Shown: positions 48,657 through 58,873 of the stretch, piece by piece | How the letters are laid out: each line of letters begins with the position of its first letter | Numbering within the stretch: position 1 is the first letter of the stretch | Made by a program: the position numbers and the translations under genes | NCBI RefSeq assembly: GCF_001601825.1 | Contig: NZ_LUJK01000001.1 | Span: 62,001-126,000, forward strand | From: Limnobacter sp. CACIAM 66H1 | Lineage (GTDB): Bacteria > Pseudomonadota > Gammaproteobacteria > Burkholderiales > Burkholderiaceae_B | Length of the DNA stretch: 64,000 nucleotides | Direction of reading: 5' to 3' | Notes under the pieces: generated by a model | The model's database searches: none | What the model saw: only the letters and a program-made list of their open reading frames with translations | Told to the model about the DNA's origin: nothing

Positions 48657-48799
48657 GGTATGCAACTGAGCAAGCTAGTCAACGGGTATGCTGCTGAGCA
48701 AGCTTGACAAACGGGTATGCACCTGAGCAAGCCAGGCAAACAGGTATGCACATGAGCAGGCTAGTCAACAGGTATGCGCCTGAGTACGCTACGCAATCG
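48657..48799 (+). repeat. degenerate 28-29 nt tandem repeat, about 5 units
   Basis: GGTATGCNNCTGAGCAAGCTAGTCAAC-like units starting at 48657, 48685, 48714, 48743, 48771. Confidence 0.75.
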
Positions 48800-48800
48800 G

Positions 48801-49196
48801 TTACCTGCCCGCCTGGATGGTAAACAACTCAACGCCTCGATCTTCGAACTTCGCAAAGTCAATGCACTCGCCTGTTTCATGAGTCACTGAATTCAACACA
48901 CAAAGCATCCAGTTGTCGGGCGTCAATTCCGAATTGGCCAGTGAAATGGCAGGTACAGTCAACGGCGATTCAGGTACCCAGCGATACCAGCCGTTCTCAA
49001 GCACTGCGTTGGGTGCGGGGTCAATTCCAGCACCGCTGCCTTTGACAAATGTTTCTTTCAATACCAGTTGTTCATCTTTCAGCTGCCAGTGTTCAACCCA
49101 CTCGGTTTTTTCCACCGAGTGAGTCCAGCTCAGGGAAAACAGCAAACCTGCGAGGCAGGCTGCTGATTTCCCGGCGATGACCACACACAGGCTCAT
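48801..49196 (-). CDS. DUF1850 protein (TRAP-associated)
   Basis: 131 aa; overlaps the start of the TRAP permease region. Confidence 0.75.
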   Translation of the reverse strand: MSLCVVIAGKSAACLAGLLFSLSWTHSVEKTEWVEHWQLKDEQLVLKETFVKGSGAGIDPAPNAVLENGWYRWVPESPLTVPAISLANSELTPDNWMLCVLNSVTHETGECIDFAKFEDRGVELFTIQAGR

Positions 49197-51295
49197 GCGG
49201 TTTGCAATTTGCCTTTTAAAGTTTTGGCATTGCGCCAGGCCATGAAGCCAAACACCAATGACAGGGCAAAGCCGATTTCATCGGTGATGGGCAACGCTGC
49301 AATGAGCGTGAATGATGTCGCCATGGCCAGCACACGCAACCACACGGGTAATTTCGCACCCAGATAACCAATCACCGCAGCACCCCAAAGGCTGATCGCC
49401 AGCACCGTTTTTATCACGATGTAGATAACAGCCGGAATGTAGCCAATTTCACTGGCCAGCGGGCCGCCATCTTGCAGCATCAGTGAGGGGGTGTAAACCG
49501 CCATAAAAGGAATAACAAATCCTGCTGCCGCGATTTTAACCGCCTCCATCGAGATGGTCAGGCCGCGTTCCTTGGCAATCGGGGCTGCTGCAAAACAGGC
49601 CAAAGCGACTGGTGGCGTCAGGTCGGCCAGAATTCCGAAATAGAACACAAACATGTGGCTGACGATCAAAGGTACACCCAGTTGCTCCAGTGCCGGGCCA
49701 GCAATACTGGAGGTGATGATGTAGTTGGGAATGGTTGGAATGCCCATGCCCAACACAATGCAGGTGAGCATGGTCAGCACCAGTGACAGGAACAAACTGT
49801 TCTCGCCGACGCTGACTACAAACTGGCCGAAAGTGTTGGCTGCGCCAGTCAGAGTCATGGTACCGATGATCACACCCACCATGGCACAAGCTACACCCAC
49901 AGGCAAGGCGGATTTTGCGCCGTCGGCCAGTGAGTCACGGCAAACTCCCAACGTTTCCCGTCCGCCTTTTCGAAATGCGTTAATTGCAATCAAGGCCAGA
50001 ATGGCGCTTGCAATCACCCAGATGCCAAATTGTAGAAATGCTGCACACACCACGCCCAAGCCCATCCAAAACAGCACGCGGATCGCCATGTTAGGCAAAC
50101 CAATTGCAATGGATGCGCCCAAGATGAGCACCACAGTGAATGCCAAGCCTACTGTGCCTGCGAATAAGGGTGTGTAGCCACCCACCAAAAGCCAAACCAA
50201 GGCAATCAATGGAAGCACCAGGTACCATTGGTCCTTGACGGCTTTCCAGGGATTGGGCAAGTCCCTCTTCTCCATGCCTTTCAAGCCACGTTTGCCAGCT
50301 TCCAGGTGCACCATCCAGAACGCGCCGAAGAAGTACAAAATAGCCGGGATGATGGCGGCTTTCACAATTTCAGAATACGGAACACCCAGCGTTTCAGCCA
50401 TGATGAACGCCACAGCACCCATAACCGGCGGCATTAATTGCCCACCCATGGATGCGGTTGCTTCCACACCGCCAGCAAACGCGGCTTTGTAGCCGAAGCG
50501 TTTCATCAGGGGAATTGTAAATTGACCCGTTGTAACCACGTTGGCTACGCCTGAACCGGAAATTGTACCCATGAGAGCGGAGGACACCACCGCCACTTTG
50601 GCGGCACCGCCCTGCGCATGGCCAACAAGGCCCAGCGCAAAATCAGTGAAAAGTTTGATCATGCCAGCCTTTTCAAGAAAGGCACCAAACAAAATAAACA
50701 GGAAAATATAAGACGCTGACACATAGGTTGGAATGCCATAAATACCTTCTGTGCCGTAGGCCATGTGCTCGATGACCTGGTGGAAATCATAACCTCGGTG
50801 ATCAAATGGGGCTGGCAGGAATTGGCCAAACAGGCAGTAGGCGAAAAATGTACCGCAGATAATCGGCAGGGCTGGGCCCATCAGTTGCCAGGTGGCCACG
50901 AAAACTGTGACCAATGCAACGATGCCTAGGTAGATATCCAACTCAGTTGGGTCGCCAGCACGGAGCAGTAAAGGCTCGTATTCAATCAATTGGTAGCACG
51001 CTATCAAGAACGCAGACAGTGCGAGAACCCATGCGATTATTTTGTAGGGCGCACTTTTCTGAAGTGCAATCAAGGGGAAAGCGAGCAAGAGCAAAAAGCC
51101 CACGTGGAATGCACGTTGCACCTGGCTTGGAAAATCAATCAAATGGGCGGCTGTCGCAATTTGAAAGATCGAGAAAAATACAGCGATCCAGAACAGCAGG
51201 CGACCTTCAAATGATCGAGTGAACCCTGCTGAGGTTGGATCGTGAAAACCGGAACTGGCTTCGATGGCTGGGGCTGAATCGGGTGTATTGGACAT
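49193..51295 (-). CDS. TRAP transporter permease, 4TM/12TM fusion
   Basis: 700 aa polytopic; SALMGTISGSGVANVVTTGQFTIPLMKR. Confidence 0.92.
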   Translation of the reverse strand: MSNTPDSAPAIEASSGFHDPTSAGFTRSFEGRLLFWIAVFFSIFQIATAAHLIDFPSQVQRAFHVGFLLLLAFPLIALQKSAPYKIIAWVLALSAFLIACYQLIEYEPLLLRAGDPTELDIYLGIVALVTVFVATWQLMGPALPIICGTFFAYCLFGQFLPAPFDHRGYDFHQVIEHMAYGTEGIYGIPTYVSASYIFLFILFGAFLEKAGMIKLFTDFALGLVGHAQGGAAKVAVVSSALMGTISGSGVANVVTTGQFTIPLMKRFGYKAAFAGGVEATASMGGQLMPPVMGAVAFIMAETLGVPYSEIVKAAIIPAILYFFGAFWMVHLEAGKRGLKGMEKRDLPNPWKAVKDQWYLVLPLIALVWLLVGGYTPLFAGTVGLAFTVVLILGASIAIGLPNMAIRVLFWMGLGVVCAAFLQFGIWVIASAILALIAINAFRKGGRETLGVCRDSLADGAKSALPVGVACAMVGVIIGTMTLTGAANTFGQFVVSVGENSLFLSLVLTMLTCIVLGMGIPTIPNYIITSSIAGPALEQLGVPLIVSHMFVFYFGILADLTPPVALACFAAAPIAKERGLTISMEAVKIAAAGFVIPFMAVYTPSLMLQDGGPLASEIGYIPAVIYIVIKTVLAISLWGAAVIGYLGAKLPVWLRVLAMATSFTLIAALPITDEIGFALSLVFGFMAWRNAKTLKGKLQTA

Positions 51296-51340
51296 AGACG
51301 AAAAGCCCTGAACGGGCCCACAAGGTAACTGAGGTTGAAA

Positions 51341-51363
51341 GCCACACCCCGGCGGGGTGTGGC
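51341..51363. other. strong intergenic hairpin
   Basis: GCCACACCCC-GGC-GGGGTGTGGC. Confidence 0.7.
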
Positions 51364-51392
51364 AGGCGCTACTTGCTAAACGCTTTGCAGGT

Positions 51393-52349
51393 TTACTTGA
51401 TCAAACCTTTTTCGCGGTAATACTTCTCTGCACCTGGGTGCAGTGGTACTGGCATGCCTTGCAGGGCGTTTTCAAACTTGATGGCTTCTGCCGCTTTGTG
51501 GGCGGACCGCAGGGCTGCCAGGTTCTCCCACAGAAGTTTGGTCATTTGATAGGCCGTTTCGTCAGACACTTCAGAATGCGTGATCAAGAAGTTCACAATC
51601 GCTGCAGTGGGAACATCTTTGGTTTGACCCTGATAAGTACCTGCTGGAATGGTACCGGGCACGTAAGGCGCGCCCAGCTTTTTAACCACTTCAGGAGGCA
51701 CTGCAACCATGTTCACTTCCATGGAGGCAGACAGGTCTTTCAGCGAGGCAACACCCAGGCCAGCCGACTGCAGGGTGGCGTCCAGTTGTCGGTTTTTCAT
51801 CAATTCAACCGATTCTGCGTAAGGCAGGTATTCAGTTTTGCCAAGGTCTTTGTAGGTCATGCCAGCAGCGCCCAAGATGGCGCGGGCATTCAATTCCGTG
51901 CCTGATTTGGCAGCACCCACCGACAGGCCTTTGCCTTTGAGCTGGTCCAGAGAGGTGATGCCCGAGGACTTGGAGGCCACGATTTGCACATAGTTGGGAT
52001 AAATGGCCGCAATGCCGCGCAGCTTGTTCAGCGGTGCCTTGAAACCAGCATCTGCGTCACCTTCCCAAGCCAGTTTTACGGAGTCGCCCAGTGAAATACC
52101 CAATTCACCACGGCCTTGCTGCAACAGGTTGAGGTTTTCAACAGAGGCCTTGGTGGCTTGCACCTGGGTACGTGCCCCTTTAATGTTGTCGCCATACACC
52201 TTGGACAGGGCAACACCAATCGGGTAATAAATACCAGACGTACCGCCGGTCAGAATGTTGATGAATTCGGCTTTGGCGGGTGTGGCGGCAAGGGCAAGGC
52301 TGGTAATCGCTGCGGCCAGAATGGCCGTTTTCGCTTTGCGTAGCATCAT
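51393..52349 (-). CDS. TAXI family TRAP transporter solute-binding protein
   Basis: INILTGGTSGIYYPIGVALSKVYG TAXI motif; signal peptide. Confidence 0.92.
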   Translation of the reverse strand: MMLRKAKTAILAAAITSLALAATPAKAEFINILTGGTSGIYYPIGVALSKVYGDNIKGARTQVQATKASVENLNLLQQGRGELGISLGDSVKLAWEGDADAGFKAPLNKLRGIAAIYPNYVQIVASKSSGITSLDQLKGKGLSVGAAKSGTELNARAILGAAGMTYKDLGKTEYLPYAESVELMKNRQLDATLQSAGLGVASLKDLSASMEVNMVAVPPEVVKKLGAPYVPGTIPAGTYQGQTKDVPTAAIVNFLITHSEVSDETAYQMTKLLWENLAALRSAHKAAEAIKFENALQGMPVPLHPGAEKYYREKGLIK

Positions 52350-52488
52350 GCGTAAATCCTCCTGAGAAAGTGTTGTCGTATTTTGGTTGTGGGTTGAATA
52401 TCCCCGAGAACGCCACAGGTTGCAAGGCAAAGCGGCTTGTTTTTGGGCAAAATACGGGAAAATACGAATGAGGAAAACGTGAGTATCT

Positions 52489-53199
52489 TTACTCGCCGAA
52501 ACCGGGAGGTTTTCTTCCAAAACCCTGGCTCCACGCCCAGAAAGCCAACTCGAAATCTGTTTGAACCCCCAGCTTTTGACGAATCTGTGACAGGTTGTTA
52601 CTGACTGTTTTGCCACTGATTCCCAAGCTGGTTGCCACCTGTTCAATGGTGTGGCCTTCGACCAGCAGGCGCACCACGTCCACTTCTCGTGGAGTCAAGC
52701 CACAGTTCGCGCTGGGTCCCGATTCCGGTGATTCATGCGTCGCCTTTGGCGGGTTTTCCTGCCCATGCTGTCGCCAGGTGCCGGTGAGAAGACCCTGGCT
52801 TTGGACATCACTTGACACGAAGGTTTGCTCGCCCAAAGCCATTCGAATGCCTTGAATCAATTCCTCGGGTTCGCTTGATTTGGTCACATAGGCCCGCGCA
52901 CCTTGCTCAAGCGCCTTGGAGGCCACCACAGGGCTGTCATGCATGGAAAGCACCACCAAGGCCAATCTGGGCCATTTCAAGCGCACTCGCCTGATGAGTT
53001 CCAGCCCGCTTTGTCCGGGCATGCTGATATCCAGCACCAAGGCATCACAAGTCGTGGTTTTCAGCAGAGCGAATGCCTGGTCAGCGTTACCGGCTTCGCC
53101 CACTACAGTCATGTCACTCTCGGAGTCAATGAAACGTTTGTAGCCTGCGCGTACCGCAGCATGGTCATCAACCAGAATGATTCTGGATTCAAGCAGCAT
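52489..53199 (-). CDS. NarL/LuxR family response regulator
   Basis: ILVDDHAAVRAG receiver; LTPREVDVVRLLVEGHTIEQVATSLGISGKTVSNNLSQIRQKLGV HTH. Confidence 0.92.
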   Translation of the reverse strand: MLLESRIILVDDHAAVRAGYKRFIDSESDMTVVGEAGNADQAFALLKTTTCDALVLDISMPGQSGLELIRRVRLKWPRLALVVLSMHDSPVVASKALEQGARAYVTKSSEPEELIQGIRMALGEQTFVSSDVQSQGLLTGTWRQHGQENPPKATHESPESGPSANCGLTPREVDVVRLLVEGHTIEQVATSLGISGKTVSNNLSQIRQKLGVQTDFELAFWAWSQGFGRKPPGFGE

Positions 53200-54346
53200 C
53201 GTCCACCCCCGCAACTGGCACGTGACAGCGCAGCACAAATCGATCTTCATCTGTGTTCCAGTTGACCCGGCCCTGCAGACTGGCCATTCGTTCTCGAATG
53301 CCGGTCAGTCCCAAAGAAGGTTCCACCGGACCTGTTGGCGCGACGCCGTCGTTTTCCACAATCAGTATGAATTCACGAGCCCGTTCATCAAAGCCAGCCA
53401 GAACTTTCAATTTCTTGGTGTTGGCATGGCGGGCTGCATTGGTGAGTGCTTCTTGCAGGGTTCTGTACAGGGCAATGGGAGCCTCTTTGGTGAGGGTCGG
53501 TGTGTTGGGGGCCCAGGCAAAGTCAACGTACCAGCCATGGCGTTTTGCCCAATTGTCCAGCAGGTCCAGCGCTGCGTCGCGAAGTGAGACCTCAAGCAGC
53601 AGGTGTGGTTTCAGTTCGCGCAGCGAACTGCGCAGCCACCCCATCATCTCCTGAGCTTGGTCGTGCACTGCCTTGGCCGCTTCTTGCGTATTGGCTTGGG
53701 TATTTTTCACCAGGAAAGCAGAGTTCACTGAAATGGAGGTCAAGGATTGTCCGAAGTAGTCGTGCAAATCCTGTGCAATCGCCTGGCGCTCACGCTCTTG
53801 CAAATCAACGACCCGATTCAACAATTCGCGACTTTTCTTTTGCTCTGTGTGCAGGGTTTTGATCAGTTCTGAGACACTGTCGTGAATTCGTTTGAACTCT
53901 TCGATTTTGAACTGTTCTCTGCCCTCCAGGGTTGGTGCGGGTCGCGCTGGGTCTCGCTCGGATTTCTCATAGTCACGCAGCCACTGAACCAGTTCCTGCA
54001 AGGGCTTGTTCAACGCCGGTTTTAGGGAATACCACACCACGACGCCGCTTCCCGCAGCCATCAGTAGCAGCATGGCGCTGATCAAATAAAGTTCTCGACG
54101 TGTTTCCCGTCGCTCTTGCTCTGCTTTTCGTTCGGCCAGCTGTTGGCGCAGGCGCTGAAGTTCGATATTGCTCAAGGGTTCGGCGTTTGACAGTCCGCGG
54201 TGCAAGTCATCCACCAGCTCCGAGGCGGTCGAATACTCGGTTTCCACATCAAGCCGGCCCATGGTGAATACCACCAGCACGCAGCAGGCAGCCCAGAGAC
54301 CTAACCAGGTCAGCAACCGTCTTACCAACAACTCGCTTAAACGCAT
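53189..54346 (-). CDS. sensor histidine kinase (HisKA_3 / NarX-like)
   Basis: RQAIAQDLHDYFGQSL H-box; ALTNAARHANTKKLKV N-box; two TM. Confidence 0.9.
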   Translation of the reverse strand: MRLSELLVRRLLTWLGLWAACCVLVVFTMGRLDVETEYSTASELVDDLHRGLSNAEPLSNIELQRLRQQLAERKAEQERRETRRELYLISAMLLLMAAGSGVVVWYSLKPALNKPLQELVQWLRDYEKSERDPARPAPTLEGREQFKIEEFKRIHDSVSELIKTLHTEQKKSRELLNRVVDLQERERQAIAQDLHDYFGQSLTSISVNSAFLVKNTQANTQEAAKAVHDQAQEMMGWLRSSLRELKPHLLLEVSLRDAALDLLDNWAKRHGWYVDFAWAPNTPTLTKEAPIALYRTLQEALTNAARHANTKKLKVLAGFDERAREFILIVENDGVAPTGPVEPSLGLTGIRERMASLQGRVNWNTDEDRFVLRCHVPVAGVDDAA

Positions 54347-54563
54347 GAATTGAATTTCTTGTTTGAACAGTCACAATGTGCACCAGAAAAGGTGTGCACA
54401 GAAGGGGGAGAATACTTTTCGGGAAAACTTCCCTGTCGGGATGTGGCAATGTTATCGATCATTATCAAAACAAGTCGCGCGCTTGCCTGGCCAATCTCCA
54501 TGGCGCGCAGAGCAGGTCATTCGCGCGACTACACAATTAAAAATCAAGATCAAAGGGCTATGT

Positions 54564-57047
54564 ATGTTTGTGCGTCAACGGTCGTATCAGTGCATCCGTG
54601 TTGTTGCACTTTCCTCTCTGTTTACTGTTGCGCCAGTGTTGGCGCAGCAATTGGAAGAAATTGAAGTCATTTCCTCCACGCCCCTGCCTGGGGCTGTCCT
54701 GCCTGTTGATCAAGCGCCTTTCAGTGTGAAAAAGCTCAATTCTCCCGAGCAGAATTCCAGCAGGGAGTCGATCAGCCGCAGTCTTTTTCGTGGCATCAGC
54801 GGTGTTCAGGTGACTGACAACCAGGGCAATCCGTATCAATCTGATGTGACTTATCGAGGCTTTTCGGTGACACCTTTGTTGGGAACGCCGCCGGGTTTGT
54901 CTGTTTACGTAGATGGCGTTCGGCAAAATGAAACGTTCGGCGATGTAGTGCGGTTTGATGCCATACCCCAGTCTGCCCTGAAGGAGCTTACTGTACTGCC
55001 CGGTACCATGCCGCAATTTGGTTTGAATTCGCTGGGCGGTGCCATTGTGATGCAAACCAAAAGCGGTCGGGATTTCCAGGGCACGCAGCTGGATGCAGAG
55101 CTGGGTGACTTTGGACGAACTCGATTGGGTTTGCAGAAAGGTTGGGTGGATGAGTCCAAGCAGCGTGATTTTTATCTGAACATCAATTCCTTCAATGAAG
55201 ATGGTTGGCGCGTCCTCTCGCCCAGTTCTGTTCTTCAACTGTTTGGCAAAATGGGGATCGTTTCTGGCGATACCCAGACCAATTTCAGCCTTGCGTTGTA
55301 TGAGTCTGACTTGAACGGCAATGGCGTGGTGCCTCGCAGTTTTTACGAACAGAATCGCGCCCAGTCGTACACCTATTTTGACAACACTCAAAATACGGGT
55401 GGGCAGTTTGCGGTGGACTTCACGCGCTACTTGCAAAGCGGAGCCGAGTTGACGGCAAACGCTTATTACCGAAGTTCAAGGTCGGTCACATTCAATGGCG
55501 ATGGTAACGAAAACGAAGACTACCGATTCGGTGTGGCCGAGTTCGAACCTGACCGCGCTGAAGTGGAAGGCAATCTGGGGCCGGGTACTTACAACGTGAC
55601 TTGCAGTGCACCAGCCTCTAACGCTTACGCGCCGGGCTCGGTGACTTTTGATGAAAACGACCCTGCTGCCATGGAACCTGACAGCGCAGACTGCCCAGGG
55701 GCCAATAACCGTGGCGTGCTGAATCAGGATGTGGTTGGGGTGGGCTTGCAGTATGCCTTGGCACCCATCGGGGCGCACAAGGTGTTGTTGGGTACTCAGC
55801 TTGAATTCGGGAAATCCGATTTTCGTCGCAGCTATGCCTTGGGCGTGTTCAACAATGATCGCACGGTGCGAGAATTGTACGCACCGATTGAGCAGGTCAA
55901 TGTGGAGGCGAACAACCGACAATTCGGTGTATATGCCCAGGACGTGTGGACTTTGAATGACAAAACCACCTTGCTGGTGGGCGGTCGATACAACCACGCC
56001 TCGGTCAAAACCACAGACCGTTTAAGCCCGGTGTTGATCAACGAGGAGGGCGAGGCCAGTCCCGGGCTGAACAATGACTACACCTATCGGCGCTTCAACC
56101 CCTCAGTTGGAATTTCTTATCAGACCGCCAAGCACAGCACCTGGTTTGCCAGTGCGGGCACCAGCAATCGGGTGCCGACTCCGGTTGAGCTGGCTTGTTC
56201 TGACCCTGAGTTTCCATGCCTGTTACCCAACGCCATGGCAGCGGACCCGTTTCTCGAGCAGGTCATTACCTCGACTGTCGAGGGTGGCTACCGCACCCGC
56301 TGGATCAGTGGTGGCAACGAGTATGGTTTTTCATTCAACGTGTTTCGGGCCAACAACAAAAACGACATTCTGTTTGTTACTGATGGCGCAGGATCGGGAG
56401 GGTTCTTCCAGAACTTCGGAAAAACCCGTCGGCAGGGGATTGAACTTGATTTCGATTGGGAAACGTCTGTATGGAATCTGGATGCCAGTTACCAATACCT
56501 GAATGCAACGTTTCAAAGCCCGGCACGTTTGGCCAGCGAGGGCAACAGCAGTGCTGTGGATTTGAATGGTGATCCAGCGGTGGAGGGTGGTTTCATCCAG
56601 GTGCAACCAGGCAACAAAATTCCGGGTTTGGCCGAGCACAATGTGAAGTTGTCATTGGGATACAAGGCCAGCAACTCCACCACCGTATTTGTGGACATGC
56701 AGGCGCAAAGCGAGCAATACGCGAGAGGCAACGAGAACAACCAGCATCAGGCGGGTATCGTGAACATTCCGGGAGAAGGGCCGGTGGAGTTCAAGGACAA
56801 TGGTCGAGTCCCCGGTTTTGCAGTGTTCAATTTGGGCGTGAATCACGCCTTGAGCAAAAGTGTCACCCTGATCGCGCGCGTGAACAATGTGTTTGATCGT
56901 GAATACTTCAATGGCGCTTTGCTGGGAGGAAATATTTTCGACCGCAATGGTTCTTTGGTGGACGATGAAGATGACATCACTTATGAATCATTTCTCGCGC
57001 CAGGTACCCCCCGAAATGCGTGGGTGGGAGTCAGTCTGAAGTTCTAG
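54564..57047 (+). CDS. TonB-dependent receptor
   Basis: Signal peptide MFVRQRSYQCIRVVALSSLFTVAPVLAQQ; plug and barrel; C-terminal WVGVSLKF. Confidence 0.9.
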   Translation: MFVRQRSYQCIRVVALSSLFTVAPVLAQQLEEIEVISSTPLPGAVLPVDQAPFSVKKLNSPEQNSSRESISRSLFRGISGVQVTDNQGNPYQSDVTYRGFSVTPLLGTPPGLSVYVDGVRQNETFGDVVRFDAIPQSALKELTVLPGTMPQFGLNSLGGAIVMQTKSGRDFQGTQLDAELGDFGRTRLGLQKGWVDESKQRDFYLNINSFNEDGWRVLSPSSVLQLFGKMGIVSGDTQTNFSLALYESDLNGNGVVPRSFYEQNRAQSYTYFDNTQNTGGQFAVDFTRYLQSGAELTANAYYRSSRSVTFNGDGNENEDYRFGVAEFEPDRAEVEGNLGPGTYNVTCSAPASNAYAPGSVTFDENDPAAMEPDSADCPGANNRGVLNQDVVGVGLQYALAPIGAHKVLLGTQLEFGKSDFRRSYALGVFNNDRTVRELYAPIEQVNVEANNRQFGVYAQDVWTLNDKTTLLVGGRYNHASVKTTDRLSPVLINEEGEASPGLNNDYTYRRFNPSVGISYQTAKHSTWFASAGTSNRVPTPVELACSDPEFPCLLPNAMAADPFLEQVITSTVEGGYRTRWISGGNEYGFSFNVFRANNKNDILFVTDGAGSGGFFQNFGKTRRQGIELDFDWETSVWNLDASYQYLNATFQSPARLASEGNSSAVDLNGDPAVEGGFIQVQPGNKIPGLAEHNVKLSLGYKASNSTTVFVDMQAQSEQYARGNENNQHQAGIVNIPGEGPVEFKDNGRVPGFAVFNLGVNHALSKSVTLIARVNNVFDREYFNGALLGGNIFDRNGSLVDDEDDITYESFLAPGTPRNAWVGVSLKF

Positions 57048-57113
57048 CATTTTGAAGCAAGGCGTGAATCGGCTATTCTTTCGGGATTGTGTTGATTCAG
57101 GCTTTGCTTTCAC

Positions 57114-58130
57114 ATGTCTTTGAACGTTCGAAATTTTATCTTCGCAACTGCCTTGCTTTTGCTTGCACCGATTGCCCATTCCCAAGCGGGAGATTGCTGG
57201 CAACAACACCGTGCCACGGTGTATGAATGGACTTGTGCTGGCCAAAGCCTGCCCGCAGAGGGGCAGGATTTTGCACTGTCGATTGTGGTGGTTGATTCGC
57301 CCAAAGTCTTGATGGTGATTGATTCCGGCGCAACTGCCGCTGTGGGCGAAAGCGCAGCCGCAGCCATTCGTTCCAAATTCGGTACCAAGCCTGTGTGGGT
57401 TTTGAATACGCAACCCAAGCCTGAGCACGTGCTTGGCAATGTCGGTTTTCGGGCTGCATTTGCAAGCACACTTGCCCCGGGCGAGAATTTTTCAAGCCGT
57501 GTTGTGGCTGGCAAACGCACCGCTGATTTGATGCGCGAGCGCTGCCCCACCTGCATTGAAAACTTTTCCGAACGTATGGGCAGCGATTCTGTAAAAGGCA
57601 CTGAGTCACTGGTTCCAGGCCGTATTTTACGAACCAAAACAGGACACCTGGGTTTGTTGCACAATGATTGGGTGCCCTGGAAGTTTCGTTTGTACAAGGA
57701 TCTTGAAACCGAAGAAGCTTTGGTATTGCGCAATCAGGAACTGAAATTGTGGTGGGTAGGCTCGGCCGTTCAAAACAGGGATATTCCGGATCTGTACGAC
57801 GGCAATGTGGTGGAGCGAATCAATTTTTTAGGTCGCTTGAAGGCGCGAATGGGGGCAGATGATACGGTATTGACCTCATTTGGCGTGTTGGGCAGGGATT
57901 GGATAGAGCGCAACCTGAGCTACTTTGTGCGCGTTCAACAGGCTGTGTTGTACGGGCTGGAGGATGGTGTCAGCGAGGTGGAGCTGATTGAGCAGATCAG
58001 CTCGGATATTGGTGAGTTTAAAAACGCGGTTTACGTACAAACCGACCCCAAATTGAATGCCAAGGCGCTTGAAACACACCAATTGAATATTCAACGTATT
58101 TTCCGGCAAACAGAGCCGTTTGCTTTTTAG
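57114..58130 (+). CDS. MBL-fold / quinoprotein relay metallohydrolase-like protein lacking canonical metal ligands
   Basis: VVDSPKVLMVIDSGATAAVGE... WVLNTQPKPEHVLGNVGF aligns to the MBL THxHxDHxxG region. Confidence 0.6.
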   Translation: MSLNVRNFIFATALLLLAPIAHSQAGDCWQQHRATVYEWTCAGQSLPAEGQDFALSIVVVDSPKVLMVIDSGATAAVGESAAAAIRSKFGTKPVWVLNTQPKPEHVLGNVGFRAAFASTLAPGENFSSRVVAGKRTADLMRERCPTCIENFSERMGSDSVKGTESLVPGRILRTKTGHLGLLHNDWVPWKFRLYKDLETEEALVLRNQELKLWWVGSAVQNRDIPDLYDGNVVERINFLGRLKARMGADDTVLTSFGVLGRDWIERNLSYFVRVQQAVLYGLEDGVSEVELIEQISSDIGEFKNAVYVQTDPKLNAKALETHQLNIQRIFRQTEPFAF

Positions 58131-58172
58131 AGGGCCTGCTGGAATGTAGCTTGCTAGTAGTCTTTCGAACTG

Positions 58173-58868
58173 TTGCAAACTGGGACAGGGCAAATAACAA
58201 CAAAGGGACTACTCGCATTGACTACCAATAAAACACACACCCTGTTTTTACTGTGGGTGTTGCTGATCAGCCTTACCGGCTTTGGCCTTTACATGACTTG
58301 GCACAAAGGCCTTTTTCAGTGGATTATCCTGACCGACAACACACGCATTTGCGTGGTGATCGTATTCGCATTTGCGGTGGGCAGTGGCCTTGCGGGTTGG
58401 CGAAGTATTTATTTAAGTCGACAGTTTCGCTACTTTGACCAGATCCAAAGCGGGTTCACTGATTTCAAACTCGGGCAATCCATTTGTCATGATTACCTGA
58501 CTCACCCTTTGGCGCATCCCAGCGAAGGTCAGCTTATGGCCGAGGTGATGGCTGAACGCGCGCGTGGTTCTCACCAGGTGGGCTGGTTTGTCACTGGACT
58601 GATGATCAAGCTGGGTTTGTTGGGCACTGTGGTGGGTTTCATCATGATGCTCAGTAGCCTCGAAGGATTGGAGCAACTGGACATCTCCGATATTAAAACC
58701 TTGATGCAGCAAATGACACAGGGCATGGGCGTGGCCATGAACACCACCTTGGTGGGCTTGATTGGCAGCATTTTGTTGGGTGTGCAGTTTTTGATGCTGG
58801 ATCGCCACGCCGACAAGTTGATTGCGGCTACCGTGGATTACGCACACCGCAACGTGAAGGCGAGCTGA
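58173..58868 (+). CDS. MotA/TolQ/ExbB-like proton channel family protein
   Basis: 231 aa; GLLGTVVGFIMMLSSLEGLEQLDISDIKTLMQQMTQGMGVAMNTTLVGLIGSILLGVQF. Confidence 0.8.
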   Translation: MQTGTGQITTKGLLALTTNKTHTLFLLWVLLISLTGFGLYMTWHKGLFQWIILTDNTRICVVIVFAFAVGSGLAGWRSIYLSRQFRYFDQIQSGFTDFKLGQSICHDYLTHPLAHPSEGQLMAEVMAERARGSHQVGWFVTGLMIKLGLLGTVVGFIMMLSSLEGLEQLDISDIKTLMQQMTQGMGVAMNTTLVGLIGSILLGVQFLMLDRHADKLIAATVDYAHRNVKAS

Positions 58869-58873
58869 ACCGC

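Noticed and set aside
48657-48799. Possible CRISPR array
   Set aside because: Repeats are contiguous and degenerate with no unique spacers and no cas genes nearby
54558-55436. 292-aa minus-strand ORF opposite the TonB receptor
   Set aside because: Antisense shadow of a clear receptor gene
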